This document shows positions 1 to 5,650 of a stretch of DNA of 7,662 nucleotides, piece after piece (the first letter of the stretch is position 1; each line of letters opens with the position of its first letter). A model generated the notes under the pieces. That model did not search any database and was not told the DNA's origin. It saw only the letters and a program-made list of their open reading frames with translations. Source of the stretch: Pseudomonadota bacterium (GTDB taxonomy: Bacteria > Pseudomonadota > Alphaproteobacteria > Acetobacterales > Acetobacteraceae); the NCBI GenBank assembly GCA_021798375.1, contig JAJZHU010000110.1, forward strand, positions 1 through 7,662, read 5' to 3'. The position numbers were made by a program, and so were the translations under genes.

Positions 1-104
1 CGCCGCAGGTTGAATAACACGTAGGCGTGAATCATGCGTAAAAACAAAAAGCTAGAGCACGTTCGTCGCACGTATATGGTTCAACGTGATCCGAACGTGC
101 TCTA
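1..104. repeat. Left arm of a perfect long inverted repeat (MITE- or REP-like intergenic element)
   Basis: Bases 1-104 are the exact reverse complement of 1456-1559, with no mismatch. The inner half (53-104) folds on itself: TAGAGCACGTTCG (53-65) pairs with CGAACGTGCTCTA (92-104), and after a 3x3 mismatch CACGT (69-73) pairs with ACGTG (84-88) around a 10-base loop. The window starts inside this copy. The right copy continues 11 bases further to a TGCTCTA end, so this one probably begins with TAGAGCATGAT just outside the window. It carries no coding capacity. From memory, elements bounded by TAGAGCA with internal hairpins are scattered between genes in many alphaproteobacteria; I could not check the family name. 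Confidence 0.9.
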
Positions 105-116
105 AGACGGCGCAAA

Positions 117-143
117 GTTGGTGCCCGTGCCATGGGCACCAAC
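117..143. promoter_or_regulatory. 10-bp inverted repeat upstream of the MFS gene, possible operator or hairpin
   Basis: GTTGGTGCCC (117-126) and GGGCACCAAC (134-143) form perfect 10-base arms around a 7-base centre. It lies about 105 bases upstream of the transporter start and just inside the left repeat. There is no T-run, so a terminator is unlikely. A dimeric regulator's operator is possible, but no regulator gene is nearby. The symmetry is directly visible; the function is inferred. Confidence 0.4.
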
Positions 144-181
144 GGCTTCATCCGCGATCGGCCCAAACGAATGAATTTTTG

Positions 182-203
182 CTTCTTTTTTTCAAAAAAG
201 AAG
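182..203. repeat. T-run/A-run palindrome in the MFS leader
   Basis: CTTCTTTTTT (182-191) is followed after two bases by its reverse complement AAAAAAGAAG (194-203), about 45 bases upstream of the transporter start. It could be an intergenic hairpin or part of the promoter. My impression is that T-rich/A-rich palindromes of this kind are frequent between genes in Acetobacteraceae, but I cannot verify this. I found no convincing -35/-10 pair for the transporter between 105 and 249. Confidence 0.4.
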
Positions 204-249
204 ATTCTTAAGTTATTCTTCCCAGGAACAAACCTGAGGAATCGTCTCT

Positions 250-1458
250 GTGTCCATCATCGTCGACCTGCGCGCCCTCACCGCCGCGCAAAAACACACC
301 GTCACCGCGAGTCTGCTGGCCTGGACCTTCGACGCCTTCGATTTTTTCGTGCTGGTGTTCATCCTCAAACCTTTGGCCACCAGCTTCAACGTCAGCGTCA
401 AGAACGTGGCGATCGCCATCACCCTCACCTTGATCGCCCGGCCGTTCGGCGCTTTGCTGTTTGGCCGCCTGGCCGATCATTTTGGCCGCCGCCCGATTTT
501 GATGATCAACATCCTGTGCTATTCACTGTTCGAGCTCGCCTCCGCCTTTGCGCCATCGCTGGCCGTCATGCTGATCCTGCGCACGCTTTACGGCGTGGCG
601 ATGGGCGGCATGTGGGGGGTTGCCACCTCGCTTACCTTCGAGGCCATTCCCATCCGCCTGCGCGGTTTCGTTTCGGGTTTGCTGCAACAGGGCTATGCGC
701 TGGGTTATCTGATCGCCGCCGCGATTTTTGCCTTGCTGTTTCGCCACATCGGCTGGCGCGGCATGTTTCTGTTCGGCACGCTGCCGATATTATTGATCCC
801 CTATATCTGGTTTTGCGTGCCGGAATCTTCTGTGTGGGGGGTGCCCCATCGCAAACCAAGCAACCTGCGGGCGACTTTGCGCGGCCATTGGCGCGTCGTC
901 GTGTTCATGGTGCTGCTGATGACCGGCTTTAATTTCCTCAGCCACGGCACGCAGGATCTCTATCCGACCTTCCTGTCGGTGCAGCGTCATTTCTCGCCCG
1001 GCATGGTGGGCAGCATCGCCATCATCTATAACATCGGCGCCATCCTGGGCGGCCTCACCTTCGGCACGCTGTCGCAACATTGGGGCCGGGGCCGCACCAT
1101 CGCCATCGCCGCGCTGCTGGTGTTGCCGATCATCCCGCTGTGGGCTTTTTCCAGCACGCCGGCCCTGCTCGCGCTGGGAGCCTTTCTGATGCAGGTCATG
1201 GTTCAGGGCGCCTGGGGCGTGGTGCCGGTGCATCTCAACGAGCTCTCGCCCGAGGGCGTGCGCGGCACTTTGCCAGGGCTGGTATATCAACTCGGCAACA
1301 TGCTGGCCGCCATCAACGCCACGCTGCAAGCCGGCATCGCCGAACATCACCACGGCAATTACGCCATCGGGCTGGCGGTGGTGGCGGGTGTGGCGGCGCT
1401 GGTGGTGGCCAGTGTGGCGGGGTTGGGGAAAGAGGCGAAAGATGTCAGATTTGGCTAG
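250..1458 (+). CDS. MFS monocarboxylate transporter (SHS/Jen1-like lactate-pyruvate:H+ symporter family)
   Basis: A 402-residue inner-membrane protein with about 12 hydrophobic helices in two halves. The MFS loop 2-3 motif is GRLADHFGRRP (residues 72-82), with a degenerate partner GTLSQHWGRGR (272-282) in the second half. Residues 228-240, NFLSHGTQDLYPT, fit the NXX[S/T]HX[S/T]QDXXXT signature described for Jen1-type lactate/pyruvate:proton symporters. The amphipathic start (WTFDAFDFFVLVF) and PESSVW (191-196) also suit the sialate:H+ symporter (SHS) family. A short monocarboxylate such as lactate or pyruvate is therefore the likely substrate, but this is inferred from family. The GTG start is supported by TGAGGA (235-240), nine bases upstream. 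The TAG stop is the first three bases of the downstream repeat, so insertion of the repeat may have set or shortened the C-terminus. The gene stands alone between inverted repeats, with no regulator or dehydrogenase next to it. Confidence 0.88.
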   Translation: MSIIVDLRALTAAQKHTVTASLLAWTFDAFDFFVLVFILKPLATSFNVSVKNVAIAITLTLIARPFGALLFGRLADHFGRRPILMINILCYSLFELASAFAPSLAVMLILRTLYGVAMGGMWGVATSLTFEAIPIRLRGFVSGLLQQGYALGYLIAAAIFALLFRHIGWRGMFLFGTLPILLIPYIWFCVPESSVWGVPHRKPSNLRATLRGHWRVVVFMVLLMTGFNFLSHGTQDLYPTFLSVQRHFSPGMVGSIAIIYNIGAILGGLTFGTLSQHWGRGRTIAIAALLVLPIIPLWAFSSTPALLALGAFLMQVMVQGAWGVVPVHLNELSPEGVRGTLPGLVYQLGNMLAAINATLQAGIAEHHHGNYAIGLAVVAGVAALVVASVAGLGKEAKDVRFG

Positions 1459-1570
1459 AGCACGTTCGGATCACGTTGAACCATATACGTGCGACGAACG
1501 TGCTCTAGCTTTTTGTTTTTACGCATGATTCACGCCTACGTGTTATTCAACCTGCGGCGATCATGCTCTA
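1456..1570. repeat. Right arm of the inverted repeat, complete 115-bp element with TAGAGCA/TGCTCTA ends
   Basis: 1456-1559 is the exact reverse complement of 1-104. The copy appears complete here: it starts TAGAGCA (1456-1462) and ends TGCTCTA (1564-1570), giving 7-base terminal inverted repeats. The first half (1456-1507) is a long hairpin with 13-base arms. In the second half GCATGAT (1523-1529) pairs with ATCATGC (1560-1566), enclosing a small CACG/CGTG hairpin (1532-1543). The element overlaps the transporter stop codon and fills most of the gap to the next gene. Two hairpins in series could slow read-through, but there is no classic hairpin-plus-T-run terminator. It is non-coding and would need a transposase acting in trans if it is a MITE. 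Confidence 0.9.
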
Positions 1571-1598
1571 GGTCCTATGTAACATGAAGGCGTCAAAC

Positions 1599-2294
1599 AT
1601 GCTGACACACCGCAAAGAACGGCACCGTCTGGGAAAATCCGGCTGGTTGCGCGCCGCTGTATTGGGCGCCAACGACGGCATCCTTTCAACCGCAAGCCTC
1701 GTGCTGGGTGTCGCCGCCGCAGACGGCAGCCGCAGCGGCGTGCTGATCGCGGGCGTCGCCGCACTGGTCGCGGGGGCCATGTCGATGGCCGCCGGCGAGT
1801 ATGTCTCGGTTCACTCCCAGGCCGATACCGAACACGCCGATCTGAAACTTGAACGCGAGGAGTTGCGCACCGACAACGAGGGCGAACACCGTGAACTCAC
1901 CGCGATCTATGTCAAACGCGGTCTCGATCCCGCCCTTGCCAGGCAGGTTGCCGAACAACTTATGGCTCACGATGCGCTGGGGGCGCACGCGCAGGATGAA
2001 CTCGGCATCTCAGACGCCCTGAAAGCCCGCCCGATCCAGGCCGCACTTGCCTCGGCGGCCAGCTTTGCCGCGGGTGCCGCCGTGCCGCTTTTGGTGACCG
2101 CGATAGCGCCCCAGGCCGACCTGATGATCTTTGTTTCCACCGGTTCGCTGCTGTGCCTGATCGGCCTGGGAACGCTGGCGGCGCGCATCGGCGGGGCGAG
2201 TATTGTCACCGGCGCCATCCGCGTGGCATTCTGGGGCGTGCTGGCGATGGCTGTCACCACCGGCATCGGCGCTTTGTTCGGACGGATTTTATAG
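1599..2294 (+). CDS. VIT1/CCC1-family iron/manganese transporter
   Basis: A 231-residue membrane protein of the VIT family, which moves Fe2+ or Mn2+ out of the cytosol. The family layout is visible. Helix 1 carries GANDGI (23-28, with Asp26) and leads into LSTASLVLGVAAAD. Helix 2 ends in SMAAGEYVSVHSQ (62-74, with Met63 and Glu67). A charged Glu-rich cytosolic segment follows (about 78-140), which in this family forms the metal-binding domain. Three more hydrophobic stretches run to the C-terminus (about 148-230). I chose ATG 1599 because GAAGG (1586-1590) lies eight bases upstream. The in-frame ATG at 1584 would add five residues and has only a weak AGG far upstream. The gene follows the 115-bp repeat with no other gene between; its promoter is not obvious. 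Family assignment is firm; the metal is not determined. Confidence 0.9.
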   Translation: MLTHRKERHRLGKSGWLRAAVLGANDGILSTASLVLGVAAADGSRSGVLIAGVAALVAGAMSMAAGEYVSVHSQADTEHADLKLEREELRTDNEGEHRELTAIYVKRGLDPALARQVAEQLMAHDALGAHAQDELGISDALKARPIQAALASAASFAAGAAVPLLVTAIAPQADLMIFVSTGSLLCLIGLGTLAARIGGASIVTGAIRVAFWGVLAMAVTTGIGALFGRIL

Positions 2295-2346
2295 ACGGTC
2301 AATCCTTACGCCACCTGGTATAATTTATAATTTCCAAACGGCCTTC

Positions 2347-2377
2347 AAAAAAACAGGGGGCTTCTGCCCCCTGTTTT
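2347..2377 (-). terminator. Intrinsic terminator between convergent genes, strongest on the minus strand
   Basis: A perfect 12-base stem (2350-2361 with 2366-2377) closes on a TTCT loop and contains a run of G/C pairs. Read on the minus strand, the stem is followed by seven T (the A-run 2347-2353), a classic Rho-independent terminator 42 bases after the stop of the exported-protein gene ending at 2420. On the plus strand only four T follow, so it may also end the VIT gene transcript, less strongly. Confidence 0.88.
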
Positions 2378-2419
2378 GCAACCTATCGCGTATGATCATT
2401 GACGATCAAACGAAATCGG

Positions 2420-2737
2420 TCATTGCGTGACCGCCATCACCGAATGATCATTGCTCGCGGCAGCGTCTTTCGTCACGGCGACCTTTTTCGCACTGGCTTT
2501 CACGATGGCAGCCTTGTGCCTCGTCGCCTCATGCGTAGCACTCTTCACGTGGTGCAATACGTGCGTGCCTGCCTTGCTACTCCGCTCCGCCGTGGGCGAA
2601 ACCGCCACGGTCTTGGGAGCCGTCACGGTCTTGGGAGCCGCCACGGTTTGATCCGCAGCAGCGGCCGCACCGACCGCCATCGGCGCAAAAACCATCAGGG
2701 CCGAAGTGGCGGCAACAAAAAACATCTTACGTGTCAT
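2420..2737 (-). CDS. Small exported Lys/Ala-rich protein, function unknown
   Basis: A 105-residue protein with a clear Sec signal peptide: MTRK, then a hydrophobic stretch (5-27) ending in an Ala-rich region, with likely cleavage near residues 26-28. The mature part is rich in Ala, Val, Thr and Lys. It starts with three 6-residue units, TVAAPK, TVTAPK and TVAVSP (31-48), and continues into a basic, His-containing region (HVLHHVKSATHEATRHK, 59-75). It has no cysteine in the mature part and no domain I know. The start is supported by AAGGA (2746-2750), eight bases upstream. It is last of three same-strand exported-protein genes, 64 bases after the previous one, and ends before a strong terminator. 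A periplasmic or cell-surface basic protein is plausible. This is not a functional call. Confidence 0.7.
   Translation of the reverse strand: MTRKMFFVAATSALMVFAPMAVGAAAAADQTVAAPKTVTAPKTVAVSPTAERSSKAGTHVLHHVKSATHEATRHKAAIVKASAKKVAVTKDAAASNDHSVMAVTQ
2604..2647. repeat. 18-bp tandem repeat inside the Lys/Ala-rich protein gene
   Basis: Two full 18-base units (2604-2621 and 2622-2639) differ at one base, and a third partial copy reaches 2647. They encode the TVxAPK repeats near the mature N-terminus. Being a multiple of three, copy-number change would lengthen or shorten the protein without breaking the frame. Confidence 0.75.
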
Positions 2738-2801
2738 AGCTATTTTCCTTTTTCATCAAACAATGGAGAATTTTTCAGTCTCGTGGATCGGCACGCACGC
2801 C

Positions 2802-3146
2802 TCAACGAATGGGGATCTGGATGGCAATCGAGGGAGCGTAGATCCCCAGATAAGGCGGCGCGTAATATTGCCGCGGCGCATAGTAACCGACGGGAGGCAC
2901 CCAATAGCCGACCGGCCCCCAATAACCGCCCCGATCGCCATCATCATCATCGCCACCACCATAACCGCCGTAACCGCCGCGGCCATAAGCGCGGTAATAG
3001 CCACCCGCGTGGCGATCATTGCCGTGGTGATCGCCGCCGCCCCGATTGCCCCAACCATCGGCCATCGCCGGAGCAGCCAGCCCCAGCAGGCCGATCATCG
3101 CAGCAACGGCCGCCATTTTCGTGATCGAATTTTTCTTGTTGAACAT
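2802..3146 (-). CDS. Small secreted Gly/Tyr-rich protein, function unknown
   Basis: A 114-residue protein with a signal peptide (basic MFNKKNSITK, then a hydrophobic core) and a probable AMA|DG cleavage after residue 29. The mature part has three zones. The first is His/Gly/Asn-rich (30-48). A Gly/Tyr/Arg stretch follows (49-65), then four Asp in a row (66-69, encoded by four GAT codons). The C-terminal third is Tyr/Pro-rich, with GYYAP and QYYAPP (88-98), and ends in PSIAIQIPIR. Similar exported Tyr/Pro-rich proteins of unknown role are common in Rhodospirillales, as far as I recall. The start is supported by TGGGAG (3155-3160), eight bases upstream. It begins 32 bases after the lipoprotein gene, so the two are probably co-transcribed. 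A surface or envelope structural role is a guess from composition. Confidence 0.72.
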   Translation of the reverse strand: MFNKKNSITKMAAVAAMIGLLGLAAPAMADGWGNRGGGDHHGNDRHAGGYYRAYGRGGYGGYGGGDDDDGDRGGYWGPVGYWVPPVGYYAPRQYYAPPYLGIYAPSIAIQIPIR

Positions 3147-3178
3147 GATACGATCTCCCAGATCGAATTCGCTTCAAG

Positions 3179-3406
3179 CTACTTGGTCACGGCGCCGATC
3201 GTGGCCCCGCCCGCGCCGCCCAACAGCGCGCCGACCAACAAATTGCCGCCACCCGTCGCGGCGGTCAGCGCCACTCCGGCCGCGGCCCCCAACGCTCCAC
3301 CACTCAGAGCGCGTTGCTGGGTTCTTGTCATGTGTTCACAACCGCCCAGGCTGGTCGCCACGCCCGCACCGAGCAAAAGCAGTAACTTCGATTGATTGAG
3401 TTGCAC
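3179..3406 (-). CDS. Glycine-zipper lipoprotein
   Basis: A 75-residue protein. A short basic start and Leu-rich core lead to a lipobox-like LGGC (20-23), so Cys23 is the likely lipidated residue after signal peptidase II cleavage. The mature part after EHMTRTQQRALSG is a glycine-zipper region (35-73) with repeated small residues and Gly spaced by three, as in SGGALGAAAG and LLGGAGGATIG. Such segments pack as paired membrane helices in OsmB/SlyB-like small lipoproteins. The start is GTG (3404-3406), chosen because GGAGA (3414-3418) is seven bases upstream and no in-frame ATG fits. It is first of the three exported-protein genes. The role, outer-membrane integrity or stress, is inferred from family only. 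Confidence 0.78.
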   Translation of the reverse strand: MQLNQSKLLLLLGAGVATSLGGCEHMTRTQQRALSGGALGAAAGVALTAATGGGNLLVGALLGGAGGATIGAVTK

Positions 3407-3423
3407 GTCACATTCTCCAACAA

Positions 3424-3445
3424 AGAGCGAGTATTGGTTCGCTCT
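3424..3445 (-). promoter_or_regulatory. Hairpin in the leader of the glycine-zipper gene
   Basis: AGAGCGA (3424-3430) and TCGCTCT (3439-3445) pair perfectly around an 8-base loop. On the minus strand the stem lies just upstream of the GGAGA ribosome site of the lipoprotein gene. It could stabilise the mRNA or be an operator. There is no T-run, so it is not a terminator. Confidence 0.4.
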
Positions 3446-3497
3446 CGATGTGGTTAATGTGCGCCTTCTGCGTATAAATTCAATAACTTACCGAAAT

Positions 3498-3536
3498 TTG
3501 TCACAGACGGATTTTTTGAGCCCAAGATTGTCACAG
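3498..3536 (-). promoter_or_regulatory. Pair of TTGTCACAG direct repeats, candidate regulator site
   Basis: The 9-mer TTGTCACAG occurs at 3498-3506 and 3528-3536, with starts 30 bases apart, near three helical turns, so both would face the same side of DNA. On the minus strand they read CTGTGACAA upstream of the lipoprotein gene. An A/T-rich stretch containing TTATAC lies downstream at 3473-3478, a possible -10. I found no well-spaced -35, so an activator-dependent promoter is possible. The repeats are seen; the role is inferred. Confidence 0.45.
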
Positions 3537-3559
3537 CGAGCAGTTTTATATCATCAGGT

Positions 3560-3578
3560 GATGGCGAATGACGCCATC
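3560..3578 (-). terminator. Hairpin after the amidotransferase gene, weak terminator candidate
   Basis: GATGGCG (3560-3566) pairs with CGCCATC (3572-3578) around a 5-base loop, ten bases past the amidotransferase stop on the minus strand. What follows is A/T-rich but not a T-run, so termination here would be weak or Rho-assisted. It may mainly protect the 3' end. Confidence 0.4.
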
Positions 3579-3587
3579 GGACGCCAC

Positions 3588-4376
3588 TCACGCCGCCACG
3601 CGCAGCCCTTCGTCTTCAATGATCAGATCAACCACCTTGCCGCCGCGCACGACCAAGGTGCCCTGCCGCGGCACTTCCTGCCAACCGGCGCGATTATCGT
3701 CGATCGGTTCAGACACCAAGGTCACCCCGGTGGGCGTTTCCTGATAATAAAGGCTGGCGGGGGCATCGTCGCACGACCAGCGAAATCCCCACAGCGTATT
3801 GCCGTCCGACAGCGTGGCGGTGAAATGCAGGGGATCTTCCACCCCCGCTTGCAACATGGCGCGCTTGACCTGTCGCAACGTGGCACGCAGCGCCTTCACC
3901 GGGTCCTCGCGCAGTCCATGGGCAAAGGCGGCCAGAAAGATCGCCTCGCTGTCGGTGCTGCCGACACGCATGCCGTAAAATTCGTCGGGGATAAGGTTTT
4001 CCACCGCCCGGCGCACCCGCGCCCATTCGGCGATCTGTCCATTGTGCATGAACAGAAACTCCTCCACCCCGAAGGGATGGCAATTGGTGCGGCTGGTTTG
4101 CGTGCCGGTCGAAGCCCGCACATGGGCAAAAAACTGACGCGAACGCACCTGCGCGCAGATTGCCCGCAAATTTTCATCCGACCACGCCGGCCGCACCTCG
4201 CGGTAGATCCCCGGATTGAGCCGTTCGCCATACCAACCCACGCCGAATCCGTCGCCATTGGTGGCGCACGGCGCCTCGACCGCATGCAAAGACTGATGAA
4301 TCAACGAGTAACAAGGCGTTGTTACCAGCTCTTCCATCAAAATCGGCTCACCTTGATAAGCAAGAAAGCGGCACAT
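3588..4376 (-). CDS. Class II glutamine amidotransferase, YafJ/EgtC-like
   Basis: A 262-residue cytoplasmic protein, about the usual length for this family. After Met removal, Cys2 in MCRFLAY is the N-terminal nucleophile of Ntn-type glutamine amidotransferases. Other family features are NGDGFGVGWY (40-49), FAHVRAST (83-90, glutamine-binding Arg87), NCHPF (98-102), HNGQI (111-115, oxyanion Asn112-Gly113) and GSTDSEAIF (139-147, Asp142). These predict release of ammonia from glutamine or cleavage of a gamma-glutamyl bond. There is no fused synthetase domain, so the partner or substrate is unknown. EgtC of ergothioneine synthesis belongs to this superfamily, but no other egt gene is nearby, so I do not use that name. 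ATG 4376 places Cys second, which settles the start; the ribosome site (GGA eight bases upstream) is weak. It is divergent from fabD. Confidence 0.9.
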   Translation of the reverse strand: MCRFLAYQGEPILMEELVTTPCYSLIHQSLHAVEAPCATNGDGFGVGWYGERLNPGIYREVRPAWSDENLRAICAQVRSRQFFAHVRASTGTQTSRTNCHPFGVEEFLFMHNGQIAEWARVRRAVENLIPDEFYGMRVGSTDSEAIFLAAFAHGLREDPVKALRATLRQVKRAMLQAGVEDPLHFTATLSDGNTLWGFRWSCDDAPASLYYQETPTGVTLVSEPIDDNRAGWQEVPRQGTLVVRGGKVVDLIIEDEGLRVAA

Positions 4377-4395
4377 GGGCTTGATCCAAAAGCGA

Positions 4396-4423
4396 TAGTC
4401 AGTTCAACCTAGTCAGTTCAGCC
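4396..4423. repeat. 14-bp tandem direct repeat upstream of the amidotransferase gene
   Basis: TAGTCAGTTCAACC (4396-4409) is followed at once by TAGTCAGTTCAGCC (4410-4423), 13 of 14 bases identical. The pair begins 20 bases upstream of the amidotransferase start and about 240 bases upstream of fabD, in the divergent intergenic region. It may be a regulator-binding site or a local duplication. No -10/-35 pair is clear around it. Confidence 0.6.
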
Positions 4424-4573
4424 ACGCTTGCGAATTAACGATCGACGGAATTCACCACAGTATGGCCCCTCATGGTCGATTCGATACCAAGTTTATGGCG
4501 CTATTATGACGATCAAAGCCTAAAAAGCGATATTTTTTGCAATGCAGCAATTCTTCTCCTTCCCAACGCCCGA

Positions 4574-4602
4574 TTGACAGAAGCCGCAGTCAGGGCGATA
4601 GG
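4574..4602 (+). promoter_or_regulatory. Candidate fabD promoter
   Basis: A perfect TTGACA (4574-4579) is followed after 17 bases by GATAGG (4597-4602), a poor -10 with three of six matches. It lies 65 bases before the fabD start. The gap between the divergent genes is 290 bases (4377-4666). Besides this and the tandem repeat at 4396-4423, it holds only a weak AGGGG/CCCCT pairing (4600-4625). It is open in the fabD frame from 4472, but the extra residues do not look like FabD. Confidence 0.35.
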
Positions 4603-4666
4603 GGGCGTCCAGCGCTTTCACCCCTGTTTCGCGTTCGCGCGGGATGAAGATCCGGGAACAAGCTTG

Positions 4667-5638
4667 ATGTCCGTAAACGCCTTTATCTTTCCTGGCCAAG
4701 GCAGTCAGGCCGTCGGCATGGGGCGCGATCTCGCCGCGGCCTTTGCGGCGGCCCGCGAGGTCTTCGACGAGGTTGACGAAATCCTGTCGCAACGCCTGTC
4801 GAAACTGATGTTCGAGGGGCCGGCCGACGAACTGACCATGACCGAAAACACCCAGCCCGCCCTGATGGCGGTCTCGCTGGCGGTGGTGCGGGTGTTGGAA
4901 CGCGAGGGCGGCTTCAGCCTCGCCGACAAAGCCACGCTCGTCGCCGGCCACTCCTTGGGTGAGTATAGCGCCCTGGCGGCGGCAAAAGCCTTTTCGGTGG
5001 CCGATGCCGCCCGTCTGCTGCGTCTGCGCGGCAATGCCATGCAGCGCGCCGTTCCGGCGGGTTTGGGCGGCATGGCGGCACTGCTGGGGGTCGAGATGGA
5101 CCAGGCGGTCCAGATCTGCCTGGAGGCCGCCGAATACACCAACGAGACCGGCCAGACGATCCGCGAGGTGGTGCAGGCCGCCAACGACAACGGCGGCGGC
5201 CAGGTGGTGATCTCGGGGCACAAAAGCGCCATCGAGCGCGCCATCGAAATCGCCAAATCCAAAGGCGTGAAGCGCGCCATGCTGCTGCCGGTTTCGGCCC
5301 CGTTCCATTGCGCCTTGATGGCCCCCGCCGCCAGCGCGATGTTCGAAGCCCTGGGCGCCGCCACCGTTCATGCCCCGGTGGTGCCCCTGATCGCCAATGT
5401 GTCGGCCGCCAAAGCCACCGCCCCCGATGCCATCCGCGATTTGCTGGTGCAACAAGTCACCGGCACGGTACGTTGGCGCGAATCGGTGATCACCATGAAC
5501 GAAATGGGCATCGATCAATTTATCGAACTGGGCTCGGGCAAGGTCCTTACCGGCCTGGTTCGCCGCATCAGCCCCGATTCGGGCGCGGTTTCGGCCAGCA
5601 ACCCGGCTGAAATCGAAGCCCTGCTGAAATTGCTGTAA
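4667..5638 (+). CDS. fabD: Malonyl-CoA:acyl carrier protein transacylase FabD
   Basis: A 323-residue cytoplasmic enzyme that moves malonyl from CoA to AcpP, the committed entry to type II fatty-acid elongation. Visible family features are FPGQGSQ (8-14), the nucleophile elbow GHSLGEYSAL (94-103, Ser96), Arg121 in LRLRG for the malonyl carboxylate, GQVVISGH (178-185), and catalytic His214 in PVSAPFHCALM (208-218). The C-terminal FIELGSGKVLTGL (285-297) is also typical. It is slightly longer than E. coli FabD (309 residues), with extra residues around 153-175. I chose ATG 4667 because MSVNAFIFPGQGSQ is the normal family start and GGGA (4654-4657) is nine bases upstream. The in-frame ATG at 4472 would add 65 residues of non-family sequence. 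It is followed 12 bases later by fabG, so they form an operon. Confidence 0.96.
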   Translation: MSVNAFIFPGQGSQAVGMGRDLAAAFAAAREVFDEVDEILSQRLSKLMFEGPADELTMTENTQPALMAVSLAVVRVLEREGGFSLADKATLVAGHSLGEYSALAAAKAFSVADAARLLRLRGNAMQRAVPAGLGGMAALLGVEMDQAVQICLEAAEYTNETGQTIREVVQAANDNGGGQVVISGHKSAIERAIEIAKSKGVKRAMLLPVSAPFHCALMAPAASAMFEALGAATVHAPVVPLIANVSAAKATAPDAIRDLLVQQVTGTVRWRESVITMNEMGIDQFIELGSGKVLTGLVRRISPDSGAVSASNPAEIEALLKLL

Positions 5639-5650
5639 AGGCGAATAAAG

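Noticed and set aside
132..932. Long plus-strand open frame overlapping the transporter gene in another frame
   Set aside because: Its product is Arg/His/Pro-rich with no family resemblance, and it is a GC-rich shadow of the MFS frame, which has the helices, motifs and ribosome site.
2319..2331. Two TATAAT boxes downstream of the VIT gene
   Set aside because: They lie between convergent genes, have no matching -35 box at the right distance, and would drive transcription straight into a terminator.
2939..2950. Four CAT triplets as a possible phase-variation tract
   Set aside because: Only four units, and triplet slippage would just change the number of Asp residues, so it could not switch the gene on or off.
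3396..4412. 338-residue plus-strand open frame opposite the amidotransferase
   Set aside because: It is antisense to a gene with clear catalytic residues, and the product has no recognisable domain or helix pattern.
4472..4666. 65-residue N-terminal extension of fabD from an upstream ATG
   Set aside because: FabD proteins start close to the FPGQGSQ motif. The extra segment has no family similarity and there is a good start with a ribosome site at 4667.
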